Positions 1 through 10,790 of a stretch of 64,000 nt of DNA are shown piece by piece. This stretch comes from Elmis aenea. Lineage: Eukaryota; Arthropoda; Insecta; Coleoptera; Elmidae. Position 1 is the stretch's first letter. Each line of letters starts with the position of its first letter. A model generated the notes under the pieces. That model searched no databases, was not told the origin of the DNA, and saw only the letters and a list, made by a program, of their open reading frames with translations. The stretch is from positions 1 to 64,000 of the forward strand of contig CANTFG010000295.1 in the NCBI GenBank assembly GCA_947652605.1, given 5' to 3'. The position numbers were made by a program, and so were the translations under genes.

Positions 1-69
1 ATTAACTAAAGCACGGTATTTTTAGGAAATTATTAAAAATTAAAACCAACTCATTGAAAGACATATGCA

Positions 70-144
70 AAACAATTGTATTCATGTAAAGAGGCGATGG
101 ATAAACTGTTTCTGTGATATACAAATCAATAATTAAAATTGTTT
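70..144. repeat. Intramonomer inverted repeat and palindromes
   Basis: Within each unit, AAACAATT at positions 70-77 is the reverse complement of AATTGTTT at 137-144, giving a possible 8-bp stem with 59 bases between the arms. Monomers with GTTTTGAAAT extend it to nine. Further perfect palindromes are ACAATTGT at 72-79, CATATG at 62-67, TTCGAA at 143-148 and ACATATGT at 164-171. The last spans the end of the unit and is altered in ACACATG monomers. Short dyads are common in satellite DNA and can support cruciforms or dimeric protein binding. In DNA this AT-rich some are expected by chance. Confidence 0.5.
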
Positions 145-158
145 CGAAATAGTCGCTC
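142..158 (+). other. CENP-B-box-like site (first of many), unit positions 142-158
   Basis: The sequence TTTCGAAATAGTCGCTC fits the published CENP-B box core (N-TTCG-NNNN-A-NN-CGGG-N) at TTCG, the central A and the first CG, with CT where the last two G residues should be. That is seven of nine core bases. It recurs at this place in every TTCGA-type monomer. In TTAGA and GTGTAGA monomers the first half is lost. In TTTTGAAAT monomers its CpG has become TpG. In TTGCT monomers the second CpG is lost. In CGATTAGTCG monomers a one-base loss breaks the spacing. Binding by a CENP-B or pogo-like protein is a guess, since a partial match in one repeated sequence could be chance. Confidence 0.35.
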
Positions 159-171
159 AAGGAACATATGT

Positions 172-342
172 ATTAACTAAAGCACGGTATTTTTAGGAAA
201 TTATTAAAAATTTAAACCAGCTCATTAAAAGACATATGCAAAACAATTGTATTCATGTAAAGTGGCGATGGATAAACTGTTTCTGTGATATACAAATCAA
301 TAATTAAAATTGTTTCGAAATAGTCGCTCAAGGAACATATGT
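172..342. repeat. Satellite monomer, type B (TTTAAACC / GTGGCG variant)
   Basis: Type B combines four linked changes: TTTAAACC instead of TTAAAACC near unit position 40, CATTAAAAG instead of CATTGAAAG near 52, AAAGTGGCG instead of AAAGAGGCG near 88, and GTTTCTG near 108. The linkage makes it a distinct lineage rather than scattered mutation. Other copies start at 2051, 2739, 4454, 5650, 16949, 19856, 23279, 26702, 29784, 30981, 32355, 33381, 34578, 36976, 40404, 45717, 49143, 51879, 53247 and 57360. Recombinant forms exist: those near 39549 and 44862 carry the left half of B and GAGGCG on the right. The copy at 7191 has lost TTTAAACC but keeps GTGGCG. Confidence 0.9.
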
Positions 343-683
343 ATTAACTAAAGCACGGTATTTTTAGGAAATTATTAAAAATTAAAACCAGCTCATTGAA
401 AGACATATGCAAAACAATTGTATTCATGTAAAGAGGCGATGGATAAACTGTTCCTGTGATATACAAATCAATAATTAAAATTGTTTCGAAATAGTCGCTC
501 AAGGAACACATGTATTAAATAAAGCACGGCATTTTTAGGAAATTATAAAAATTAAAACCAGCTCATTGAAAGACATATGCAAAACAATTGTATTCATGTA
601 AAGAGGCGATGGATAAACTGTTCCTGTGATATACAAATCAATAATTAAAATTGTTTAGAAATAGTCGCTCAAGGAACACATGT
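343..683. repeat. Linked monomer pair C-D (ACACATG end, CGGCATT start)
   Basis: The first monomer (343-513) ends GGAACACATG instead of GGAACATATG. The next begins with CGGCATTTTT instead of CGGTATTTTT. The two changes lie on either side of the chosen unit boundary and travel together in many places, including 2910/3081, 3941/4112, 4625/4796, 7362/7533, 17804/17975, 20712/20883 and 33552/33723. The monomer at 514 also has a one-base loss (ATTATAAAAA), shared with the one at 4796. Some ACACATG monomers are instead followed by type A (5308 to 5479, 29442 to 29613, 36634 to 36805), which marks the junction between successive HOR units. Confidence 0.85.
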
Positions 684-854
684 ATTAACTAAAGCACGGC
701 ATTTTTAGGAAATTATTAAAAATTAAAACCAGCTCATTGAAAGACATATGCAAAACAATTGTATTCATGTAAAGAGGCGATGGATAAACTGTTCCTGTGA
801 TATACAAATCAATAATTAAAATTGTTTCGAAATAGTCGCTCAAGGAACATATGT

Positions 855-2738
855 ATTAACTAAAGCACGGTATTTTTAGGAAATTATTAAAAATTAAAAC
901 CAGCTCATTGAAAGACATATGCAAAACAATTGTATTCATGTAAAGAGGCGATGGATAAACTGTTCCTGTGATATACAAATCAATAATTAAAATTGTTTAG
1001 AAATAGTTGCTCAAGGAACATATGTATTAACTAAAGCACGGTATTTTTAGGAAATTATTAAAAATTAAAACCAGCTCATTGAAAGACATATGCAAAACAA
1101 TTGTATTCATGTAAAGAAGCGATGGATAAATTGTTCCTGTGATATACAAATCAATAATTAAAATTGTTTAGAAATAGTCGCTCAAGGAACATATGTATTA
1201 ACTAAAGCACGGTATTTTTAGGAAATTATTAAAAATTTAAACCAGCTCATTGAAAGACATATGCAAAACAATTGTATTCATGTAAAGAGGCGATGGATAA
1301 ACTGTTTCTGTGATATACAAATCAATAATTGAAATTGTTTCGATTAGTCGCTCAAGGAACATATGTATTAACTAAAGCACGGTATTTTTAGGAAATTATT
1401 AAAATCTAAAACCAGCTCATTGAAAGACATATGCAAAACAATTGTATTCATGTAAAGAGGCGATGGATAAACTGTTCCTGTGATATACAAATCAATAATT
1501 AAAATTGTTTCGAAATAGTCGCTCAAGGAACATATGTATTAACTAAAGCACGGTATTTTTAGGAAATTATTAAAAATTAAAACCAGCTCATTGAAAGACA
1601 TATGCAAAACAATTGTATTCATGTAAAGAGGCGATGGATAAACTGTTCCTGTGATATACAAATCAATAATGAAATTGTTTCGAAATATTCGCTCAAGGAA
1701 CATATGTATTAACTAAAGCACGGTATTTTTAGGAAATTATTAAAAATTAAAAACCAGCTCTTTAAAAGACATATGCAAAACAATTGTAGTAATGTAAAGA
1801 GGCGATGGATAAACTGTTCCTGTGATATACAAATCAATAATTGAAATTGTTTCGAAATATTCGCTCAAGGAACATATGTATTAACTAAAGCACGGTATTT
1901 TTAGGAAATTATTAAAAATTAAAACCAGCTCATTGAAAGACATATGCAAAACAATTGTATTCATGTAAAGAGGCGATGGATAAACTGTTCCTGTGATATA
2001 CAAATCAATAATTAAAATTGTTTAGAAATAGTTGCTCAAGGAACATATGTATTAACTAAAGCACGGTATTTTTAGGAAATTATTAAAAATTTAAACCAGC
2101 TCATTAAAAGACATATGCAAAACAATTGTATTCATGTAAAGTGGCGATGGATAAACTGTTTCTGTGATATACAAATCAATAATTAAAATTGTTTCGAAAT
2201 AGTCGCTCAAGGAACATATGTATTAACTAAAGCACGGTATTTTTAGGAAATTATTAAAAATTAAAACCAGCTCATTGAAAGACATATGCAAAACAATTGT
2301 ATTCATGTAAAGAGGCGATGGATAAACTGTTCCTGTGATATACAAATCAATAATTAAAATTGTTTAGAAATAGTCGCTCAAGGAACATATGTATGTATTA
2401 ACTAAAGCACGGTATTTTTAGGAAATTATTAAAAATTAAAACCAGCTCATTGAAAGACATATGCAAAACAATTGTATTCATGTAAAGAAGCGATGGATAA
2501 ACTGTTCCTGTGATATACAAATCAATAATTAAAATTGTTTCGAAATAGTCGCTCAAGAAACATATGTATTAACTAAAGCACGGTATTTTTAGGAAATTAT
2601 TGAAAATTAAAACCAACTCATTGAAAGACATATGCAAAACAATTGTATTCATGTAAAGAGGCGATGGATAAACTGTTTCTGTGATATACAAATCAATAAT
2701 TAAAATTGTTTCGAAATAGTCGCTCAAGGAACATATGT
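855..2738. repeat. 11-monomer block duplicated at 7705-9589
   Basis: Eleven monomers in the same variant order recur 6,850 bases downstream: TTGCT, GAAGCG/AAATTG, CGATTAGTCG, AAATCTAAAACC, ATATTCGCT, TAGTAATG, TTGCT, type B, a four-base junction insertion, GAAGCG/CAAGAAAC, and TTGAAAATT type A. Rare private changes agree in both copies, so they share a recent ancestor. Scattered differences exist, such as AATAATGAAATTG versus AATAAATGAAATTG and one ATTCAATAA in the second copy. The block continues as 2910-3940 matching 9590-10619, but the type B monomer at 2739-2909 is absent from the second copy. This is a clean one-monomer deletion or gain. Confidence 0.85.
2393..2396. repeat. Four-base junction insertion (TATGTATG), first of 16
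   Basis: The monomer junction CATATG|TATT is extended to CATATGTATG|TATT, a tandem duplication of four bases. It occurs in monomers ending at 2396, 3940, 6849, 9247, 10619, 28928, 32010, 35778, 38176, 39035, 41433, 43489, 44348, 47945, 56329 and 59587. In domain II it always follows a CCCGCTC monomer, so there it has spread by HOR copying. In domain III it follows other types, so it either moved by exchange or arose again. Confidence 0.85.
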
Positions 2739-3940
2739 ATTAACTAAAGCACGGTATTTTTAGGAAATTATTAAAAATTTAAACCAGCTCATTAAAAGAC
2801 ATATGCAAAACAATTGTATTCATGTAAAGTGGCGATGGATAAACTGTTTCTGTGATATACAAATCAATAATTAAAATTGTTTCGAAATAGTCGCTCAAGG
2901 AACATATGTATTAACTAAAGCACGGTCTTTTTAGGAAATTATTAAAAATTAAAACCAGCTCATTGAAAGACATATGCAAAACAATTGTATTCATGTAAAG
3001 AGGCGATGGATAAACTGTTCCTGTGATATACAAATCAATTATTAAAATTGTTTCGAAATAGTCGCTCAAGGAACACATGTATTAACTAAAGCACGGCATT
3101 TTTAGGAAATTATTAAAAAATTAAAACCAGCTCATTGAAAGACATATGCAAAACAATTGTATTCATGTAAAGAGGCGATGGATAAACTGTTCCTGTGATA
3201 TACAAATCAATAATTAAAATTATTTAGAAATAGTCGCTCAAGGAACATATGTATTAACTAAAGCACGGTATTTTTAGGAAATTATTAAAAATTAAAACCA
3301 GCTCATTGAAAGACATATGCAAAACAATTGTATTCATGTAAAGAGGCGATGGATAAACTGTTTCTGTGATATACAAATCAATAATTGAAATTGTTTCGAA
3401 ATAGTCGCTCAAGGAACATATGTATTAACTAAAGCACGGTATTTTTAGGAAATTTTTAAAAATTAAAACCAGCTCATTGAAAGACATATGCAAAACAATT
3501 GTATTCATGTAAAGAGGCGATGGATAAACTGTTCCTGTGATATACAAATCAATAATTAAAATTGTTTAGAAATAGTCGCTCAAGGAACATATGTATTAAC
3601 TAAAGCACGGTATTTTTAGGAAATTATTAAAAATTAAAACCAGCTCATTGAAAGACATATGCAAAACAATTGTATTCATGTAAAGAAGCGATGGATAAAC
3701 TGTTCCTGTGATATACAAATCAATAATTAAAATTGTTTAGAAATAGTCGCTCAAGGAACATATGTATTAACTAAAGCACGGTATTTTTAGGAAATTATTA
3801 AAAATTAAAACCCGCTCATTGAAAGACATATGCAAAACAATTGTATTCATGTAAAGAGGCGATGGATAAACTGTTCCTGTGATATACAAATCAATAATTA
3901 AAATTGTTTAGAAATAGTCGCTCAAGGAACATATGTATGT
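2568..3940. repeat. 8-monomer block duplicated at 5479-6849 (17-monomer spacing)
   Basis: Eight monomers share order and rare changes with 5479-6849: TTGAAAATT type A, type B, CAATTATT with ACACATG, CGGCATT with AATTATTTAGAAA, TGAAATTG, AATTTTTAAAAATT, GAAGCG, and CCCGCTC ending in the four-base insertion. The offset is about 2,911 bases, i.e. 17 units plus insertions. Private differences are CGGTCTTTTT and an extra A in the first copy, and AAAACTAAAACC, a one-base loss (GATATAAAATC) and AATAACTAAA in the second. The same order appears a third time at 9419-10619 without type B. Confidence 0.85.
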
Positions 3941-4282
3941 ATTAACTAAAGCACGGTATTTTTAGGAAATTATTAAAAATTAAAACCAGCTCATTGAAAG
4001 ACATATGCAAAACAATTGTATTCATGTAAAGAGGCGATGGATAAACTGTTCCTGTGATATACAAATCAATAATTAAAATTGTTTCGAAATAGTCGCTCAA
4101 GGAACACATGTATTAACTAAAGCACGGCATTTTTAGGAAATTATTAAAAATTAAAACCAGCTCATTGAAAGACATATGCAAAACAATTGTATTCATGTAA
4201 AGAGGCGATGGATAAACTGTTCCTGTGATATACAAATCAATAATTAAAATTGTTTAGAAATAGTCGCTCAAGGAACATATGT

Positions 4283-7019
4283 ATTAACTAAAGCACGGTA
4301 TTTTTAGGAAATTATTAAAAATTAAAACCAACTCATTGAAAGACATATGCAAAACAATTGTATTCATGTAAAGAGGCGATGGATAAACTGTTTCTGTGAT
4401 ATACAAATCAATAATTAAAATTGTTTCGAAATAGTCGCTCAAGGAACATATGTATTAACTAAAGCACGGTATTTTTAGGAAATTATTAAAAATTTAAACC
4501 AGCTCATTAAAAGACATATGCAAAACAATTGTATTCATGTAAAGTGGCGATGGATAAACTGTTTCTGTGATATACAAATCAATAATTAAAATTGTTTCGA
4601 AATAGTCGCTCAAGGAACATATGTATTAACTAAAGCACGGTATTTTTAGGAAATTATTAAAAATTAAAACCAGCTCATTGAAAGACATATGCAAAACAAT
4701 TGTATTCATGTAAAGAGGCGATGGATAAACTGTTCCTGTGATATACAAATCAATAATTAAAATTGTTTCGAAATAGTCGCTCAAGGAACACATGTATTAA
4801 CTAAAGCACGGCATTTTTAGGAAATTATAAAAATTAAAACCAGCTCATTGAAAGACATATGCAAAACAATTGTATTCATGTAAAGAGGCGATGGATAAAC
4901 TGTTCCTGTGATATACAAATCAATAATTAAAATTGTTTAGAAATAGTCGCTCAAGGAACATATGTATTAACTAAAGCACGGTATTTTTAGGAAATTATTA
5001 AAAATTAAAACCAGCTCATTGAAAGACATATGCAAAACAATTGTATTCATGTAAAGAGGCGATGGATAAACTGTTCCTGTGATATACAAATCAATAATTA
5101 AAATTGTGTAGAAATAGTCGCTCAAGGAACATATGTATTAACTAAAGCACGGTATTTTTAGGAAATTATTAAAAATTAAAACCAGCTCATTGAAAGACAT
5201 ATGCAAAACAATTGTATTCATGTAAAGAGGCGATGGATAAACTGTTCCTGTGATATACAAATCAATAATTAAAATTGTTTCGAAATAGTCGCTCAAGGAA
5301 CACATGTATTAACTAAAGCACGGCATTTTTAGGAAATTATTAAAAATTAAAACCAGCTCATTGAAAGACATATGCAAAACAATTGTATTCATGTAAAGAG
5401 GCGATGGATAAACTGTTCCTGTGATATACAAATCAATAATTAAAATTGTTTCGAAATAGTCGCTCAAGGAACACATGTATTAACTAAAGCACGGTATTTT
5501 TAGGAAATTATTGAAAATTAAAACCAACTCATTGAAAGACATATGCAAAACAATTGTATTCATGTAAAGAGGCGATGGATAAACTGTTTCTGTGATATAC
5601 AAATCAATAATTAAAATTGTTTCGAAATAGTCGCTCAAGGAACATATGTATTAACTAAAGCACGGTATTTTTAGGAAATTATTAAAAATTTAAACCAGCT
5701 CATTAAAAGACATATGCAAAACAATTGTATTCATGTAAAGTGGCGATGGATAAACTGTTTCTGTGATATACAAATCAATAATTAAAATTGTTTCGAAATA
5801 GTCGCTCAAGGAACATATGTATTAACTAAAGCACGGTATTTTTAGGAAATTATTAAAAATTAAAACCAGCTCATTGAAAGACATATGCAAAACAATTGTA
5901 TTCATGTAAAGAGGCGATGGATAAACTGTTCCTGTGATATACAAATCAATTATTAAAATTGTTTCGAAATAGTCGCTCAAGGAACACATGTATTAACTAA
6001 AGCACGGCATTTTTAGGAAATTATTAAAAATTAAAACCAGCTCATTGAAAGACATATGCAAAACAATTGTATTCATGTAAAGAGGCGATGGATAAACTGT
6101 TCCTGTGATATACAAATCAATAATTAAAATTATTTAGAAATAGTCGCTCAAGGAACATATGTATTAACTAAAGCACGGTATTTTTAGGAAATTATTAAAA
6201 ACTAAAACCAGCTCATTGAAAGACATATGCAAAACAATTGTATTCATGTAAAGAGGCGATGGATAAACTGTTTCTGTGATATACAAATCAATAATTGAAA
6301 TTGTTTCGAAATAGTCGCTCAAGGAACATATGTATTAACTAAAGCACGGTATTTTTAGGAAATTTTTAAAAATTAAAACCAGCTCATTGAAAGACATATG
6401 CAAAACAATTGTATTCATGTAAAGAGGCGATGGATAAACTGTTCCTGTGATATAAAATCAATAATTAAAATTGTTTAGAAATAGTCGCTCAAGGAACATA
6501 TGTATTAACTAAAGCACGGTATTTTTAGGAAATTATTAAAAATTAAAACCAGCTCATTGAAAGACATATGCAAAACAATTGTATTCATGTAAAGAAGCGA
6601 TGGATAAACTGTTCCTGTGATATACAAATCAATAACTAAAATTGTTTAGAAATAGTCGCTCAAGGAACATATGTATTAACTAAAGCACGGTATTTTTAGG
6701 AAATTATTAAAAATTAAAACCCGCTCATTGAAAGACATATGCAAAACAATTGTATTCATGTAAAGAGGCGATGGATAAACTGTTCCTGTGATATACAAAT
6801 CAATAATTAAAATTGTTTAGAAATAGTCGCTCAAGGAACATATGTATGTATTAACTAAAGCACGGTATTTTTAGGAAATTATTAAAAATTAAAACCAGCT
6901 CATTGAAAGACATATGCAAAACAATTGTATTCATGTAAAGAGGCGATGGATAAACTGTTCCTGTGATATACAAATCAATAATTAAAATTGTTTCGAAATA
7001 GTCGCTCAAGAAACATATG
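4283..7019. repeat. Domain-II-type HOR unit (16 monomers) inside domain I
   Basis: The order here is A, B, ACACATG, CGGCATT/TTAGA, GTGTAGA, ACACATG, CGGCATT/ACACATG, A, B, CAATTATT, CGGCATT, TGAAATTG, TTAGA, GAAGCG, CCCGCTC with the four-base insertion, and CAAGAAAC. The same order recurs at 26531-29099 (lacking only the GAAGCG unit), 29613-32181 and, with changes, 33210-36120. Its presence 22 kb upstream of those copies, flanked by domain I units, shows that the two HOR types are interleaved rather than fully separated. Confidence 0.75.
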
Positions 7020-7704
7020 TATTAACTAAAGCACGGTATTTTTAGGAAATTATTAAAAATTAAAACCAGCTCATTGAAAGACATATGCAAAACAATTGTA
7101 TTCATGTAAAGAGGCGATGGATAAACTGTTTCTGTGATATACAAATCAATAATTAAAATTGTTTCGAAATAGTCGCTCAAGGAACATATGTATTAACTAA
7201 AGCACGGTATTTTTAAGAAATTATTAAAAATTAAAACCAGCTCATTAATAGACATATGCAAAACAATTGTATTCATGTAAAGTGGCGATGGATAAACTGT
7301 TTCTGTGATATACAAATCAATAATTAAAATTGTTTCGAAATAGTCGCTCAAGGAACATATGTATTAACTAAAGCACGGTATTTTTAGGAAATTATTAAAA
7401 ATTAAAACCAGCTCATTGAAAGACATATGCAAAACAATTGTATTCATGTAAAGAGGCGATGGATAAACTGTTCCTGTGATATACAAATCAATAATTAAAA
7501 TTGTTTCGAAATAGTCGCTCAAGGAACACATGTATTAACTAAAGCACGGCATTTTTAGGAAATTATTAAAAATTAAAACCAGCTCATTGAAAGACATATG
7601 CAAAACAATTGTATTCATGTAAAGAGGCGATGGATAAACTGTTCCTGTGATATACAAATCAATAATTAAAATTGTTTAGAAATAGTCGCTCAAGGAACAT
7701 ATGT

Positions 7705-10619
7705 ATTAACTAAAGCACGGTATTTTTAGGAAATTATTAAAAATTAAAACCAGCTCATTGAAAGACATATGCAAAACAATTGTATTCATGTAAAGAGGCG
7801 ATGGATAAACTGTTCCTGTGATATACAAATCAATAATTAAAATTGTTTAGAAATAGTTGCTCAAGGAACATATGTATTAACTAAAGCACGGTATTTTTAG
7901 GAAATTATTAAAAATTAAAACCAGCTCATTGAAAGACATATGCAAAACAATTGTATTCATGTAAAGAAGCGATGGATAAATTGTTCCTGTGATATACAAA
8001 TCAATAATTAAAATTGTTTAGAAATAGTCGCTCAAGGAACATATGTATTAACTAAAGCACGGTATTTTTAGGAAATTATTAAAAATTTAAACCAGCTTAT
8101 TGAAAGACATATGCAAAACAATTGTATTCATGTAAAGAGGCGATGGATAAACTGTTTCTGTGATATACAAATCAATAATTGAAATTGTTTCGATTAGTCG
8201 CTCAAGGAACATATGTATTAACTAAAGCACGGTATTTTTAGGAAATTATTAAAATCTAAAACCAGCTCATTGAAAGACATATGCAAAACAATTGTATTCA
8301 TGTAAAGAGGCGATGGATAAACTGTTCCTGTGATATACAAATCAATAATTAAAATTGTTTCGAAATAGTCGCTCAAGGAACATATGTATTAACTAAAGCA
8401 CGGTATTTTTAGGAAATTATTAAAAATTAAAACCAGCTCATTGAAAGACATATGCAAAACAATTGTATTCATGTAAAGAGGCGATGGATAAACTGTTCCT
8501 GTGATATACAAATCAATAAATGAAATTGTTTCGAAATATTCGCTCAAGGAACATATGTATTAACTAAAGCACGGTATTTTTAGGAAATTATTAAAAATTA
8601 AAAACCAGCTCTTTGAAAGACATATGCAAAACAATTGTAGTAATGTAAAGAGGCGATGGATAAACTGTTCCTGTGATATACAAATCAATAATTGAAATTG
8701 TTTCGAAATATTCGCTCAAGGAACATATGTATTAACTAAAGCACGGTATTTTTAGGAAATTATTAAAAATTAAAACCAGCTCATTGAAAGACATATGCAA
8801 AACAATTGTATTCATGTAAAGAGGCGATGGATAAACTGTTCCTGTGATATACAAATCAATAATTAAAATTGTTTAGAAATAGTTGCTCAAGGAACATATG
8901 TATTAACTAAAGCACGGTATTTTTAGGAAATTATTAAAAATTTAAACCAGCTCATTAAAAGACATATGCAAAACAATTGTATTCATGTAAAGTGGCGATG
9001 GATAAACTGTTTCTGTGATATACAAATCAATAATTAAAATTGTTTCGAAATAGTCGCTCAAGGAACATATGTATTAACTAAAGCACGGTATTTTTAGGAA
9101 ATTATTAAAAATTAAAACCAGCTCATTGAAAGACATATGCAAAACAATTGTATTCATGTAAAGAGGCGATGGATAAACTGTTCCTGTGATATACAAATCA
9201 ATAATTAAAATTGTTTAGAAATAGTCGCTCAAGGAACATATGTATGTATTAACTAAAGCACGGTATTTTTAGGAAATTATTAAAAATTAAAACCAGCTCA
9301 TTGAAAGACATATGCAAAACAATTGTATTCATGTAAAGAAGCGATGGATAAACTGTTCCTGTGATATACAATTCAATAATTAAAATTGTTTCGAAATAGT
9401 CGCTCAAGAAACATATGTATTAACTAAAGCACGGTATTTTTAGGAAATTATTGAAAATTAAAACCAACTCATTGAAAGACATATGCAAAACAATTGTATT
9501 CATGTAAAGAGGCGATGGATAAACTGTTTCTGTGATATACAAATCAATAATTAAAATTGTTTCGAAATAGTCGCTCAAGGAACATATGTATTAACTAAAG
9601 CACGGTATTTTTAGGAAATTATTAAAAATTAAAACCAGCTCATTGAAAGACATATGCAAAACAATTGTATTCATGTAAAGAGGCGATGGATAAACTGTTC
9701 CTGTGATATACAAATCAATTATTAAAATTGTTTCGAAATAGTCGCTCAAGGAACACATGTATTAACTAAAGCACGGCATTTTTAGGAAATTATTAAAAAT
9801 TAAAACCAGCTCATTGAAAGACATATGCAAAACAATTGTATTCATGTAAAGAGGCGATGGATAAACTGTTCCTGTGATATACAAATCAATAATTAAAATT
9901 ATTTAGAAATAGTCGCTCAAGGAACATATGTATTAACTAAAGCACGGTATTTTTAGGAAATTATTAAAAATTAAAACCAGCTCATTGAAAGACATATGCA
10001 AAACAATTGTATTCATGTAAAGAGGCGATGGATAAACTGTTTCTGTGATATACAAATCAATAATTGAAATTGTTTCGAAATAGTCGCTCAAGGAACATAT
10101 GTATTAACTAAAGCACGGTATTTTTAGGAAATTTTTAAAAATTAAAACCAGCTCATTGAAAGACATATGCAAAACAATTGTATTCATGTAAAGAGGCGAT
10201 GGATAAACTGTTCCTGTGATATACAAATCAATAATTAAAATTGTTTAGAAATAGTCGCTCAAGGAACATATGTATTAACTAAAGCACGGTATTTTTAGGA
10301 AATTATTAAAAATTAAAACCAGCTCATTGAAAGACATATGCAAAACAATTGTATTCATGTAAAGAAGCGATGGATAAACTGTTCCTGTGATATACAAATC
10401 AATAATTAAAATTGTTTAGAAATAGTCGCTCAAGGAACATATGTATTAACTAAAGCACGGTATTTTTAGGAAATTATTAAAAATTAAAACCCGCTCATTG
10501 AAAGACATATGCAAAACAATTGTATTCATGTGAAGAGGCGATGGATAAACTGTTCCTGTGATATACAAATCAATAATTAAAATTGTTTAGAAATAGTCGC
10601 TCAAGGAACATATGTATGT
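7705..10619. repeat. Second copy of the 855-3940 block, one monomer shorter
   Basis: This stretch repeats the order at 855-2738 and 2910-3940. At 9590 the TTGAAAATT type A monomer is followed directly by the CAATTATTAAAA monomer, where the first copy has a type B unit in between. Shared rare markers in the second part are CAATTATT, AATTATTTAGAAA, AATTTTTAAAAATT, CCCGCTC and the four-base junction insertion. The copy is followed at 10620 by a CAAGAAAC monomer with the unusual AATAAATAAAATTG. The monomer near 10791 carries AAAGAACGG in place of AAAGCACGG. Confidence 0.8.
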
Positions 10620-10790
10620 ATTAACTAAAGCACGGTATTTTTAGGAAATTATTAAAAATTAAAACCAGCTCATTGAAAGACATATGCAAAACAATTGTAT
10701 TCATGTAAAGAGGCGATGGATAAACTGTTCCTGTGATATACAAATCAATAAATAAAATTGTTTCGAAATAGTCGCTCAAGAAACATATGT

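Larger units (their letters stand above)
1..171. repeat. Satellite monomer, type A (CCAACTC variant)
   Basis: This is the first full unit and defines the phase used here. It differs from the majority monomer by CCAACTC instead of CCAGCTC near unit position 49 and by GTTTCTG instead of GTTCCTG near 111. It has TTCGA at 143 and ends CATATGT. Type A is nearly always followed directly by a type B monomer. Such A-B pairs occur at 1, 2568, 4283, 5479, 14372, 16778, 19685, 26531, 27728, 29613, 30810, 33210, 34407, 36805 and 41603 (some starts approximate). Several carry TTGAAAATT instead of TTAAAAATT. The pair is the clearest anchor for higher-order units in the first two thirds of the window. Confidence 0.9.

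Noticed and set aside
20..30. Telomeric repeat (TTAGG)
   Set aside because: TTTTTAGGAAA contains TTAGG once per 171 bases, not in tandem, so it is chance.
21..60. Phased A-tracts producing intrinsic bend
   Set aside because: Runs of three to five A occur near unit positions 27, 35, 42, 57 and 69, but their spacing is not consistently near 10-11 bases, so I do not claim a bent-DNA element.
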